A stretch of 64,000 nt of DNA, taken from Uloborus plumipes (lineage: Eukaryota; Arthropoda; Arachnida; Araneae; Uloboridae). Positions 36,450-48,056 of this stretch are shown here, piece after piece. Both the position numbers and the translations under genes were made by a program. How positions within the stretch are numbered: position 1 is the first letter of the stretch; each line of letters opens with the position of its first letter. The notes beneath the pieces are model-generated. The model was given only the letters and a program-made list of their open reading frames with translations, was not told the origin of the DNA and did not search any database. Location of the stretch: positions 1 through 64,000 of the forward strand of contig JAXGGA010002883.1 in assembly GCA_038373865.1 (NCBI GenBank). The letters run 5' to 3'.

Positions 36450-37166
36450 GTTCTTACACATTTTGTGGAATCACAAAATAAGTATGAGAAAATATCCTGA
36501 TTAACAAAGCGCTTCGGGCAATCTACTGCAATAAAATTATGTTAATCTCTACAATAAAACTATGATGAATTCAATGGGAATATTAGATATTTTTAGTATT
36601 TATGAGTAAGAAATAAATATGAAATAAGTATAGTAACCAATAAGTAGGCATTTTCACACTGATTCCAGATTTTAGCAAGCTCAGAATTTTAATTAGAAAT
36701 CAAAACTATGCTAAATACATTTAAAAATGGAAATTGAAAAAAAAAAAGAAAACATTTCGTCACGTTACACTAATTAAGACAGAAAATAATTGCTCGCCAA
36801 ATCCGGGTCTTGATCGTTAAAAGCGATCTATGTTACAGCATCAAGAGTTAAAGAGAGAGCAATACGTTTATGCACACTGAATAAAATATGTACTTACTTT
36901 ATTTGCCAAAAATAAATTAAAAATTCCCACCAGATAACAGCAATAGGAAATTGAAACAACGGTGGAGACAGCATCTGCATAATAGCAGCATCTGCATTTT
37001 TTTTTACTTTGTTTTTTCTTTAAAACTATTGTCTCAATGACGCTCCAATTTTGATTTTTTTTTTTTTAATTTCTTATGATTTATTTTGTCTTGCAAAGAT
37101 TGTACCTCGATGCCGCTCAAACTCTGCGTGGTTTTTGTTTTGTTGTTTCCTGCTTTTCTTACAAAG

Positions 37167-39419
37167 CAAGGGCGTATTTAAGGTGGGGGGCGAGGAATCC
37201 CCCCCCCCCCCCCGAAATCGAGAAAGCACTTTTTCAAAAGTAGGCGTTTGGTTCGTGTTTGCTCAAAAAAAAAAAATCCTTAAGAAAAAAGTCCACTCTC
37301 TATTAGCATTGTTTTCTAAGTTGTATGTAAGGGAGGGCCCCAGAGGGTCTTCCCCTCCTACCCCCCCCCCCCGAAAGAAAATTCGGATTCTTTTAAAAAA
37401 CAAAGGTAGTTAATATTATTTGGTTTAAGTTTACTCTTAAATTATTTACATACTTTTAGCTTGAAATACGTAAATAAATAAATAATTATTGCTAATAATA
37501 ATTCGTTAGATGGCACCAGGCAGTGGTGCACCCCAAGAGGGTCAGGGAGCCCTTGCGCTTTTTACTCAAGAGAAAAAAGAACGTGTCTTGGGAAAATGAA
37601 GATATTTTAATTAGAAAACGCATAGAAAAAATCCTAATCATTTTGAATAGAAATCTTTAAATGAAAAATATTTAACACGTGTAGATTATTAGTCAGCAAA
37701 TTACGTTTCTCTCTTTCTTCTCATTCCTCCTTTTTTTCTAGTCAGTCAGGAAATAGGAGTCTTTAAAATAATGCTAAACTCAATAAATTTAAAATAAAGT
37801 GATCATTCTTCCCCGGCAAGAAATTTAAAATAAAGTGCAATAATTTTAGGTTTTAGTTTTTTCACACATAATTTCCAAGCTTTAGCTGAACAAAACAAAA
37901 AAAAAATCGATAAGAAGTAGAGGTCCAAGCCGGTCGAGCTAGAAGGGGCACGCAATTTTCAATCTCTTTACCAGTGGTGAATTTAAACAATAGAATGCCT
38001 CTCAGTGGCGGATTTATTGTAGGAAGTCGAGTCCCGTATATCCGTAAAGCATGAATTCAAAGAGGGCTCATGATCCCTTTAAAGAGTTCAAAGAGATCTT
38101 AAAATTTCGCTTTTACAACGTGTAATTTAATTGCAGTTTCAAGACTTCAATATCCAAAAATTTTCGTAAAAGAGTTCTTTTCCCGCTTCTTCTTCAATAC
38201 CTTGGTCAAACATTGCCTCAAATGGCATTTTAGAGATTTAAAATTCAAACAGTTAAAGGTAGTTGATATCCCCCCCCCCCTCTTACTTTTCTATAGTCTT
38301 TAGCTCTAAAATGTGCTTTTAGAAAAGAGAGAGCTCCCGAATTACAGTCTATGCCCAAAAATTTCCGGAAGAGTCCCTAAATCCTCTTATTATCCTAAAT
38401 GTTGTCAGACAAAGCCTAAAAGCAATTGTTCCTATCAAGAATCATGGCGTAAGGGGCGCTTTTAAATTATTTTTAAGGGGCGATTTTAAAAGTTTTTGTT
38501 TTCTTTTTCTTTCACGTGTGGCTCTCGTTTTTAGAGGGATCTTCGTGGAGTTCTTGCATGGTAAGTTTTTTTCTTTTGGGGGTAATGGGCACCTCTGCTA
38601 AAAGTAAAATTTTGAACCTTCAGTTTCAAAAAATATAACTTAAAATTGCATTCTTGAAGCTTCAATACCGCAAAATTTCGGGGCGCCCGAATCCTGCCTT
38701 TTTTCTTGACGGTATTAAGGATAACCTAAATAAAAATGTTTTTAAAACATTATTTTCGAAACATTTCGGAAGAGAGTCCTTGCTAACGGTACTACCAAAG
38801 ATGGTCTAAAGTAAAGATGGCTTAAAGTTTCAATTTTGAAAAATTTCGGAGTTAGATCCCTAACCACTTTTTGTCTCTTAAAGTCTCCAAAGAAAACGCG
38901 AAATTGCGTATCTATGTATCGAAAATCTTTCAGGGGAGGGTCTTTGAACTTTTACTTCCCAAAGATAACTTAAATGAGACTTCCAGTTCAAAAAAAAAGA
39001 AAAGAAAAACTCATCTTCTTTTCTTTTACTCTATCATGGAGAAATGTATCCTGAGTTGTGTTTCAGTGGCAAAATATTTCAGGAAAGATGCCCCGAGTTT
39101 TCTCAATTCCTTTAACGTCACTTAAGATAGCCTGAAATTGCGTATTAGAATTTAAGGTTTGGTAAGTTTCCCAGAGGAGTCTTGATCCTCCAACGTAATC
39201 AAAGGTAGCATAAATAATTTCAATTTTGAAAACAAGTTTTGGAGGGAATCTAAAACTTCGTAATTTTCTATCTTTTCCAAAAATTACAATATTTTAATTC
39301 AATTTGAAAATGTCTATCTGTCTTACAGTAATAGCGAAAAAAAAAAAGAAAGTTGGGGGGGGGGGGCTAAGCTTGATTATATGGGCCCCCTCCGAAATAA
39401 AAACCTATATACGCCACTG
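37167..39419. mobile_element. Nested hAT-type element, 2.25 kb
   Basis: The left terminus is CAAGGGCGTATTTAAGG and the right is CCTATATACGCCACTG, which are imperfect inverted repeats. The 8-bp flank TTACAAAG is perfect (37159-37166, 39420-39427). Poly-C and poly-G tracts lie near both ends (37201-37213, 39355-39366). The interior has repeated phrases around AAAATTTCGG..AGAG(T)CC and no recognisable transposase. Confidence 0.83.
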
Positions 39420-39893
39420 TTACAAAGTCTACGTCTCATTGCCACTCTATAACTTTGCTTGTTTTTTTTTCCTGGCGTCTGTACCATCTTGCCGCCCCAA
39501 TATTGCTTGGTTATTGTTTAAATTTATCCTTTTCTCTTTATTTCGAACCCTATACTTGAGGACGTCTGAATCTCGATGGCGCCCTATGTATTTACTTGGC
39601 AATTTTTCATTTTTGCTGTTTTTCCTCCCGTATCCCCTTATCCCTCTGTCCCGATGCCGTCCTGAGTTCACACACTTTCATACAATTTTCCCCCCTTCTT
39701 GTTGTTCCTTTTTTTTTTAATATTTTTTAGTGGTGCATGTGGTTTACCGGCGACCTTCTCATTTTGTCTCATTTTGGCGCCCCCTTAAAAGTGCCGCCCG
39801 GGGCGGACCGCCCCCCACGCCCCTCCCTAGCTACGCCACTGCCCCAAGGGTCTTGAATGCAACCGAAATGGAAGGGACCTGCAATGGTTAAAA

Positions 39894-41757
39894 GGTGTGA
39901 AAATCGTCTGCGGCAAAATAAATAAGTTCTGATGCTTTTATGCAGATAGTCTCGAAAGATTTACAACATTAAGAAAAACCGGTTTGACTTACTGTTTATT
40001 CATCCTAACTACTATGACAAAGAAACGTAAAACTAAGTTATGATTAAAGCAAAGTTGATACGTTATGATTTTATAATTTTGTCTAGCAGTGTATATTTTA
40101 ATGTTTGTAATTCATTTTGAAAAATTAAACAACTAAAGCTCACTAATACCGACGTTAGTTCATGTTTTGGGCATTAAATTAACTTCTTCGAACAAAACTT
40201 TACAACTATCCAGGATTTTTTACCTTCTTGAGTTTATATTTTTGTCCAGCTTTCACGCAATTATAAAATGTTCAAATTGCACATTTTTAATTGCGTCAGC
40301 TTATTAATTTAATTGATGATACTGCATTCGAAACTTTTTTTTTAACTATTTTCTTTGTTTTATTGAAAAATCTATAATTTGAGTCTATAATGGGGAAGTT
40401 TCCTTCAGTCAAAAGTACTACTTATTGTTACTGAAATTGATAGAATTATATAAAAAAATAACATGTGCCCGGAAAATACTTTAATTTTCGCAACGGTTTA
40501 TTTTTTATTATTTTTTTTAAATACCCTACCTTGAAAACGGGGCGTGGTTTTTGTGACGTCAGTGGTACACCTAACAGCTCTCAACCAATCGCAGGTGCTA
40601 ACTACACCATTTGCTAACAGCATTTTGCTTGACTTGAGTTGTCCAATTGCAGGAATCGGTGACGTCACGACCTTCGTCATCTAACTACAACCAATTAAAT
40701 TTCGCGCTTACGTGCACCACTGACGTCATGCGCAGATGTTTTTTTTTTTTTTTTTTGGAATAGTATCTGCGCACCGGTTAAAAAAAATTCATACAAATAT
40801 ATAACTGTGTCAAAAAATAAAAAAAAATGATCGATTCCTATGTTTTGAAGAAAAAATACTTTTGAAATTTCGGAAACTCCCCCATTGAAGGGCTTGGAGG
40901 ATGAAGGGGCCATGTTACATTTCAAAAAATAACCACTCTTGACAATGGTAAGCAATGGATGCAGGTAAGCAAATAAAACTTGGTGCATCAAAGCGTAATG
41001 TCATTAGACCAATTTCATACACACACTCTCGACCAGACCATAAAACAGACGGCCTCCAGCGCCCTGTCACGCGGGGGCCCGCTCCGCGGACCCCCGGGTG
41101 ATGGAACCTAAGGCTTCATGCTAATAGGTGGGGCATGGAGGAGAAAAGACCATAAAACAGAAAAGCTGCAACAATAAAACTTAGAACTTTTTAATTATTC
41201 GCAATTTCTGTTTTGTCACTTAACTCCTTCCTCTCCCAAGCCCTTCAATTTTGTCCATCCGTATGAACTAAAAATTGGGGATATCCCCTTCTTGTACCGA
41301 GGTATTCAATCGAAAAAATGTCACAAAATTGCAAACGATATCTACCATCTTTTACGTCAATGTTTATTTAAAACTGCATCAAGTTTATCATAACAGCCTT
41401 GGCTGATGTAACCAATCCAGTCGCCTTCCCGTTTCATTTCCCATTGTTCACACCATGGGAAATGAAATGACATCTCTCCCATTTTTCATCATTCGAACCA
41501 AAACGACTCTGATGGCGGCTGACGCAAAATAGCACAGAGGAAACAAAAACTCGGCCCCGGGTATTATTGAGAGGCCGTTCTATTATCACAGTGTGATTCC
41601 TTTTTTTTTTTTTTTTCTCTTTTTATGGAAATAACAAAGCCGCTGTGTTGCACTAGAGCACGTCGCTTGACGCATAGAATCAACAATTACGTAAACCTTC
41701 CATTTTTTGTTGACATGGTAGATGAGGTTCATTGCAAACCAATTTGAGGAACCTCTT
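39894..41757. other. No gene recognised; GC-richer unclassified repeat in the middle
   Basis: 40530-41170 includes three TGACGTCA-like words and a GC-rich patch GCGGGGGCCCGCTCCGCGG (41070-41090). The phrase CATAAAACAGA occurs at 41039 and 41151. These look like parts of a dispersed element, but no borders could be fixed. Confidence 0.4.
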
Positions 41758-41761
41758 TTAA

Positions 41762-42276
41762 CCCATTAATTCCTGACATTTTTTTTTTCCAAAGATATTT
41801 TGTATACTGGTTACAAGCAATGTATAATGGACAGGAAAAATAATTTAAAAATATTATGTACAAAATATTTTTTTTTATTAAGGAAAGAACAATCGTCCCT
41901 TAAAACTTACGATAGACCCCAGAGGGTACATACGTTTTTTACTAAAAATGTTTTCTGCCTACGATATAATAGTTAAAAAGACATTTTATAAAAAGAAATA
42001 AAATCAGCAAAAAACATAAACTGGGAAGCTGGGAATAACTTTGAAAACTTAACTTTTTTTCTTGAGATTGTGAAGGATGTCATTTTCGACAAAGATCATA
42101 TTAAAACTGCTACAGAACACACTTTACAATGGTTATGTGCTGCAATCTGTTAATGACGAATTGAAACAATTCCAAGGTTCTAATTGAACACTATTATTTG
42201 GTTGAAATGTTCATTTTGGGGAAATTCAGACCCTTTTTGGGACCGTCCCTAAAAAGGGACGCGAGGCATTAATGGG
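41762..42276. mobile_element. piggyBac-like MITE, 515 bp
   Basis: It lies between TTAA tetranucleotides (41758-41761, 42277-42280), the piggyBac target. The ends are CCCATTAATTCCTGAC and GCGAGGCATTAATGGG, imperfect inverted repeats starting with CCC. A subterminal palindrome GGGACCGTCCC..GGGAC lies near the right end. No transposase. Confidence 0.78.
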
Positions 42277-42407
42277 TTAATAGGTGATCAAATTTAACTC
42301 ATCCTTACATCTTACATCAAATCATTTTAGAGCAGACCGACCAGTGAAGGAACACTTTAAGCAAATTTTCAATTTCAAAAATTCTTAGTATCAATAAAAA
42401 TTGCATA

Positions 42408-42784
42408 CTGTAAAAAATGAATGTTGTTTTTTCAGTAAAATACAGCTAATTTTATAGTAATAAGCTAAAAAGTTCTAATTTTACAGTAAGATCTGTAAAA
42501 CTACTAATTTTATATTACTGAGCTGTAAAATTGCTAAGTTTACAGTTTATTACCGTGCATTTTACAGTTTTAAACTGGAACGTCTGCTGCCAGTTTTTTG
42601 CTGTTGTTTTTATAGTATAATGCAGCTAAATTTTACGGCAATAAATTGTAAAATTGCTAACTTTACAGTAAGAAACTGTAAAATTACTAGTTTTGCAGTT
42701 TATTGCTGTGCATTTTACAGTTTTAAATTGGAACCTCTGCTGCCAGTATTATTCTGTTTAAACAGCAGTTCATTTTTTGTAGTG
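42408..42784. mobile_element. TGTAAAA-palindrome MITE, cluster 7
   Basis: It begins CTGTAAAAAATGAATG and ends CATTTTTTGTAGTG between TA dinucleotides (42406-42407, 42785-42786). Two module rounds are separated by CTGCTGCCAG. Confidence 0.72.
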
Positions 42785-42786
42785 TA

Positions 42787-44409
42787 GCTCTGCTTGCTGT
42801 CAAAGCCAGGAGCGCTCCAATGGGAGGTCACGCGAGGTCTCTGTGTCTTCCTAATAATTTCCAGATTCTGCACATTTTGTTGACGATTCGGCAATTTGAA
42901 GACAATATGGCAACATTGAGATCATTTGTTCTTTTTAGTTTTTAGAATTATTTTTTAAAAGGGGCCTGTTTTTTCTCACTAAATGTTATGCATGTATGAC
43001 ATGTGTGCATGATTGTATTTTATCATTCGGTAAAATTGGAACTTCACTCGGAAAATTGACAATTTTCCTCCTCCCAAAAATTTTAGTTTGGAGCGCCCCC
43101 GATCAAAGCTAAAAGCCGTTTTCTTTTTGGAAAATGTCTTCTCTTCCTTAAATCTCAAAACACGTATATAGTACTCAGCAATTAGTCTGTCACAGCACTT
43201 TTCTCTCACGTTTAGTTTCCGCGCACAAGTAAACGCATACTTGCACGCCATTTCGTTGAAACAAACCTACATTCTTAAAACACCGATCTCGATGTGTGTC
43301 TGTGGGAAGCGGTAGGAAAAGTGGACTCGAATTACGTCTAATTAGAATGAAATCTTCCGTCTGTCGACAGCATGGTTTGTTGATTCGGTGTCGGTTCACC
43401 GATTATGTATATCCGAATCAAATCTGAGGGATGATCAAGTTCCTTTCGATTCCTTTTATCGTTTCCCAACTCTTCGTTGGATGAACGGTCAGTGACTCAG
43501 GAACAGATCTGGTTCCTGTTGAATCTTTTCTCGATGTTTCATGTCACTGTTGCGTTTCCCTCCCTCGTTCTGCTGGTAGTTTTCACTTGCTTCAAAATCA
43601 CATAAAAAACTGATGATATATCTGTTTTCCCCTAACCCAGAAGTTTTAAAGTGAATGTGTACATCACTGATTTATTGTTTAATCTACTTTTTATTTATTT
43701 ATTTATGATATTTATTTCATTTTTTCCCCTTTCTTTCTGAAAGTTCTTTGATGTTTCTTTTTCTACGTAGCAACTAAAAAGAAAAAGAGAACTTTTTAAT
43801 TCTTAGAATAATGATAAATGGAACGACCAAATATTATAGCAGTTGTTTTGATGTCTCCAACATTAGACAAGGATGAAACGTAAACCGTAGTATAAAAGCA
43901 ATGCCAGGTTTTTGATCTTCTCAAAGGATTTTGATGGAGAAACTCCATCTCTCTTAATGAGGAGGGAAATATTTTCATGGGCGTCAAGTCTAATAAAAGC
44001 CTAACTGATCTGGGTAGTTTTTCTCTTGCTGAGACTCATTAGCACCAATGTGGATTTTGATTTTTTCTTTTCTAAAACAAGAGTTATGTAACAGAACCGC
44101 AAACTTTTGAATGAGCTCAAAATGGGATGTTTTTTAACAGGCATGGTAATCTCTTAAAACTTACCTGATCTGGAAAAACTTTCTTTTGAAGCTTACTCTT
44201 CGTGAAACATTCTTGTTACGTCGGCAAGCTTCTGGACAAGTGCGAAATCTGGTGCTTTAAAACCAAAGACGACTTATTTCTTGAAACTGAGCTGCTCTTA
44301 GATGTTTTTCAAAGTTCTTCAAACTTTGTCGACCCAGGTTACTCTAAGGTTTTTTAGGAACCCACATTCAAGGCATAGAAAAATATATCTTAAAGTAATA
44401 TTTTAAGTG
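42787..44409. other. No gene recognised
   Basis: Short frames without known motifs, including the 90-codon minus-strand frame at 42979-43251. Nothing can be assigned. Confidence 0.4.
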
Positions 44410-44690
44410 GATCAATATGAGTGGTATTTACTTTGTAGAAAAATGCTGCATTCACTGCCTAAATATACGAGCCATATTTGACTAGTTCTTTTCGACCCGT
44501 CCATATGTGCGTACGAACGTATGGACAACGATGTATGCGTTTTTGTCATCCTCGAGGTAATCACAGTAAGTTTTCTCGTGATATCTGTAGGTGTGTATGT
44601 ATATACAGTTATACATAGGTATAATCTCAAAAACAGTACGTCGTAGAACGTTGGAATTTCAACATTTAGCATAAAATTTATGCACAACTA
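44410..44690 (-). repeat. Dispersed repeat related to 49945-50230
   Basis: The words TTCTTTTCGACCCGTC..ATGTGCGTACG, TTTTCTCGTGATATCTGTA and TGTATGTATATAC parallel TTTTTTCGACCTGTCAGCACGTGC, TTTTCTCGTGACGTCTGTA and GTATGTATGTATG at 50050-50190. Class unknown. Confidence 0.5.
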
Positions 44691-45385
44691 GGGTGAACTC
44701 GCGAACTAACGTGTCACTTACCAGTCCATTATGTTTGTCGATTAACGTATGCTTGCATTTCATGTCATAATCTGTTGATGTCGATCTTAACTGAATTTTC
44801 GTGCAATCACATTCATATATTTCGACCGGCTCAACCATGAGACTACCACATTCACTTCAGGACCACTTCCTTGCCAGATCATGCATGAAGTGAAACCAAC
44901 GTTTATACGCTGGTTTCATGGTTTTTCTCAGAGGGGACAGACATCTTTCTGTGTTCTCCCCAATTATAATTCTAGACCTAGGTTCTGTTCTGCAAATTCA
45001 GTTGTAAGACCTGGTCAGGTGGCATCTATTGCCTACATAATTTACCACCCACTAGCCGCTGACAGCATGCAAATCAAGTCAAATAACGGTAGTGGGTGGA
45101 AGGAGAGAATTTAATGTGAAGGCCTAGATCATTTTCTAGGCACCCATTACAGCCCGCTTCGAAATAGGTTTATAAATATAAATTTTACCATTAATGTTTT
45201 CACACTGGCTCCATTCATGTGGTACCTCCATTTCCCCTTGTGGAGGCCATGCGCTGAACCTTCAAAGATGCACCACAGAACCCGAGGGTTACTCGGAGCA
45301 GTTTTCTAGATGTTGTTGTTCTCGTGTCCTTGGATGGACAAAAGATAGGAATAAGTCCCTAGATTCCAGCAAAAGTTTTTTTTTT

Positions 45386-45616
45386 TTTTTTGTTTGCTGC
45401 CGACAGTACCGCTGCATCAGGAGTGTACAAGATCTCCTGTATGGTTTTCCAGAGTGGAACAATCCCGATCTTTAGGACATTTGCAGTTGCTGCTGGGCAT
45501 GTTGTGGTTGGGCGTAAGCTCGACATCGGGACAGCTCTTGCAATTCACGTATGTCCTTGTCGTCTGGGTCTATCTTCATGTTTGGTTCTTTGCTTGGCAA
45601 TCGTGGATGTTACCTT
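45386..45616 (-). pseudogene. Non-LTR retrotransposon remnant, C-terminal Cys/His piece
   Basis: Read on the minus strand, one frame gives NCKSCPDVELTPNHNMPSSN followed by a second CKC. Another frame gives LWKTIQEILYTPDAAVL. From memory, CP-x-VELTPxH followed by LYxPxA is the tail found after the RNase H domain in jockey-type elements of arthropods. The frame changes between the two pieces and there is a poly-A-like run at 45378-45391, so it is dead. It continues upstream on the minus strand at 45725-45937, with a MITE inserted between. Confidence 0.5.
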
Positions 45617-45724
45617 CCCAAGTAGCACACTTCGTTTTTTAAAGGTTGTAAAATGGTTATTAACGTTGTGACAACGGATTAAAAACGTTTCTAAAACGTT
45701 AAAACGTTTTTTGTGCTACCTGGG
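45617..45724 (+). mobile_element. CCCAAGTAGCACA-family MITE, 108 bp
   Basis: It is almost identical to 16692-16798. It starts CCCAAGTAGCACACTTCG and ends TTTGTGCTACCTGGG. It sits inside the retrotransposon remnant, about 230 bp upstream of the first recognised exon. Confidence 0.8.
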
Positions 45725-45937
45725 TTTCTAATGCAATCAAAATCCGTTATTAATGTTTTTTTTCTTTTTTTTTTTTTTTAGTTTCAGTTATAAGTCTGTG
45801 TCTTGCCACAGCATTTGTATCAGCAAGAGTGATTGCGGTACACTTTAAATCTAAGTCTCTAGCTTCTTTGGCCAAAGTATCTGCGCATTCTAGATAACCG
45901 ATCCATTTGAAGATTCCTGTTGTACAAATCTCCAATA
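45725..45937 (-). pseudogene. Non-LTR retrotransposon remnant, RNase H piece
   Basis: The minus-strand frame contains FKWIGYLECADTLAKEARDL, close to the last RNase H motif (W-x-x-GxxGNExADxLAKxA) of non-LTR retrotransposons. The normal Gly-Asn-Glu is altered to YLEC, and a poly-A/T tract follows the fragment. It ends about 15 bp before exon 1 of the Rho GAP gene on the opposite strand. Confidence 0.6.
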
Positions 45938-45952
45938 ATGTCTTTCTTTCAG

Positions 45953-46100
45953 GAACGAGAAAAGCTCTGTCCTGACGGAAGAACTGAATGCCGCCGAGAA
46001 GCGGGTAGATCTGATCAAGGAGAGTTGTTACGCCTGCGGTAAGAAGCTGTCGTCATGCATGCAGAGACTCACCCAAGACAGCTCGGATCGCAGGAATTCG
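45953..46100 (+). CDS. Rho GTPase-activating protein, RICH/Nadrin type: BAR-domain exon A
   Basis: The acceptor TCTTTCTTTCAG precedes the exon and the donor GTAAGA follows it. The first base completes a codon begun in an unseen upstream exon, and 49 full codons follow. The peptide starts NEKSSVLTEELNAAEKRVDL and later has CGKKLSSCMQ, matching the ARHGAP17/ARHGAP44 block E-K-x-x-VLxEDLxxxEKRLxxV..KKLxxCLQ at the start of the BAR domain. Family members begin about 18 residues earlier, so only a short first exon is missing; I did not find it. The family BAR domain binds curved membranes and links them to Rac/Cdc42 inactivation. The exon lies directly beside a retrotransposon remnant. Confidence 0.82.
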
Positions 46101-46799
46101 GTAAGAAGTCACGATTTTATGAAACTAAACGGCATCCTCGCGGCTACCGAGAAGAAGCACTTTCGGAAAGTGAAGCATGGCTTGTTGATTTGTTCTGTTA
46201 GGATATCTAGTGTCGTCATTTTTCTTTCAGAGTAGGAATCCTGTCGACTTACGAATTCCTCTCAAAAGGGGTGATTGTGCGGTCATGCGTGGGACAATTT
46301 GGACTAAATCTTTCTTATAATTTCATATTTATAAAAACTAATTTGGACTGAAAGTGAATAGTTCTTCGACCTAGTAAAAGAAATTGACTTGTGTGATTTG
46401 TTAAGCTTTTTTTTTACTAATTTGTCTTTTAGTTGAGATTATTAAATGAATTTACCTGTCAGGTGTGGGACACACTTTTGGACATCAGCTTTTGAGTTCA
46501 TGATTCCGGCAATATATCCTTGGAATCTATTTCTGCAAGTTTATTAAATTTTTCTACTTTGTTTTGCCATTGATTATTATTTTTCAGGGTCAGTTTCAAA
46601 AAGAAACTGATAGTGGTCCATTCTTCAGAAAATCAGGCATTTTGTGCCTCGCGTGACAGCTCTTTGCGTCAAAAGTACTATTAGAGAAAAAAGAAAACAA
46701 TATCCCAGAAATTACACATACACGTGTGATATATTGGGCAAAAAAAAAATGTATTTACACGTTTTGAAATGAAATGTAAATTTTCACATGTAGACGAAA
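46101..46799 (+). other. Start of a 10.6-kb intron, no element recognised
   Basis: The intron runs from 46101 to 56726. This first part is AT-rich and has no second exon that fits the family alignment; exon A joins directly to exon B in frame. Repeats further into the intron are listed separately. Confidence 0.55.
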
Positions 46800-47270
46800 C
46801 TAGCTGCGTGGCCCGGCTTTGCACGGCCTTACTTAAAAATAAAAATTATGTCAAGTGACACGTGTCTAAAAAGGTCCCGATTGATTTCTAACTTAAACTT
46901 TCCCCACACGTAGAAAAGCTGAAAAAACATAACTTTTTGAATCGATTTGAGCCTTGAATGTTTAATACGAAATGTGGAAATGATATTAGCAATTCCAACT
47001 ATCTGCCAGAGAGTTGAGTTGATACACTAAATACTCGATTGGATTGATGAAAGCCATCGAAAATGGAGTTTTAAATTGAAATTACAAAGACAGAATCAGG
47101 TCTAAAATTGAAGTAAAATAATAACTATTCATCGGATTTTGTTGAAACTGGTCTCTAAACCTTCGCAGTACCAAAAGGAACAAACGGTGAAAGTTTCAGC
47201 CAAATCTCCCCGGTAGTTTCTGAGATCTTAGGGAACACACACATTTACCAACATTCATTTTTATATATAT
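46800..47270 (-). mobile_element. Minus-strand Helitron-like element
   Basis: Read on the minus strand, it starts near TATATATATAAAAATGAATG and ends with the stem GGCCGTGCAAAGCCGGGCC, then ACG, CAG and CTAG at 46803-46800, followed by T. The 3' hairpin and CTAG are the Helitron signature. An internal block (46987-47118) recurs at 48594-48722. Confidence 0.68.
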
Positions 47271-47272
47271 TA

Positions 47273-48056
47273 CTAGCGGTACCCGCACGGCTTTGCCCGT
47301 GGTATAAAATGAAAAGTTCATTTGTAAAATAATTGATATAGCAGAAAAAAACACTATTTTAGTTATAATTCAACTATAATTCCTTCAAAGTATGATATAA
47401 AAATCTGGTATGGACCCCACACTACTTCCTTTTACGTGTAAATTTCTTATTAGCTGCCTTAAGTGTTAAAATAGTGCTTGGAGTGAGCAGGATTACAGTT
47501 CAAACATTTACATCCCTAGTTTGCCACGAAACAATGAAAAAAAATATTTTACAAGGATTAATCTACTAAATATCGCCAATTTTAACATCATCCAGTGGAT
47601 TTTGAGGAAAATATCGCTAATGGCGCCACATTGAACACAAATCAGAAAAAAAAATTGCCACATTTGTCGAAAACTTGGCGATATGTCGCTGAATTGGCGT
47701 CAAACGCTTGGCGACCAAAAGCTTGGCGACCACTTGGCGATATATCGCCAAGTGGTCGCACCAATTCATATCACTTTTGTCTGCATTGAAATTAACACTG
47801 ATTTACCCCATAAAAGGGGCAAAACACCCCCTTGGGGACATTCGAATGCAACAGAACCAACTCACAGAAACCAACAGACATCTTACCAAAGTTTAAAAGA
47901 AGAAGAAAGTTTTCTTACCTAACTTCAAAAACAAAATAACACATTTTCCGAAATGACACGCTTTAGAATGAGCGTTGAAATATCGCAATTTATACGATAT
48001 TATTGAAGGTTTTAGGCGCTATTTAAAAAGTCGCCAATTTAGTACCTAATTTGGGA
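47273..48056 (-). mobile_element. Minus-strand Helitron-like element, 5'-truncated copy 3
   Basis: CTAGCGGTACCCGCACGG and CTTTGCCCGTGGTATAAAAT at the left edge are the reverse complement of the 3' end of copies 1 and 2. The match runs through the GCGATATATCGCCAAGTGG palindromes to about 48056. The 5' TCTCTACTAATAAT start is missing. Its 3' end abuts the 5' end of the neighbouring Helitron at 46800-47270. Confidence 0.75.

Larger units (their letters stand above)
35041..39841. mobile_element. hAT-type DNA element, 4.8 kb, containing two nested hAT elements
   Basis: The termini are CAGTGGCGTAGCTACAG on the left and CTAGCTACGCCACTG on the right, with subterminal GCCGCCCGGGGCGG on both sides. 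The flanking 8-bp repeat CCCCAAGG (35033-35040 and 39842-39849) is perfect, which is diagnostic of hAT insertion. Two later insertions (35698-36449, 37167-39419) account for 3.0 kb, leaving about 1.8 kb of original sequence. A degenerate GATGCCGCCC-type word repeats in the right part (37105, 39435, 39490, 39650). No transposase frame was recognised. Confidence 0.85.

Noticed and set aside
37051..39720. 120- and 138-codon frames with Pro/Gly/Phe-rich products
   Set aside because: They read across poly-C/poly-G tracts and transposon borders, so they cannot be real proteins.
40530..40735. TGACGTCA words as a CRE-type regulatory cluster
   Set aside because: Several TGACGTCA-like words occur within 200 bp, but the surrounding sequence looks like a dispersed repeat and no promoter or first exon was seen nearby.
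44881..45330. Possible coding or 3' untranslated part of the retrotransposon remnant
   Set aside because: The phrase CATGTGGTACCTCCATTTCC and nearby sequence could be a retrotransposon 3' region, but I could not link it to the RNase H fragment or find an end.
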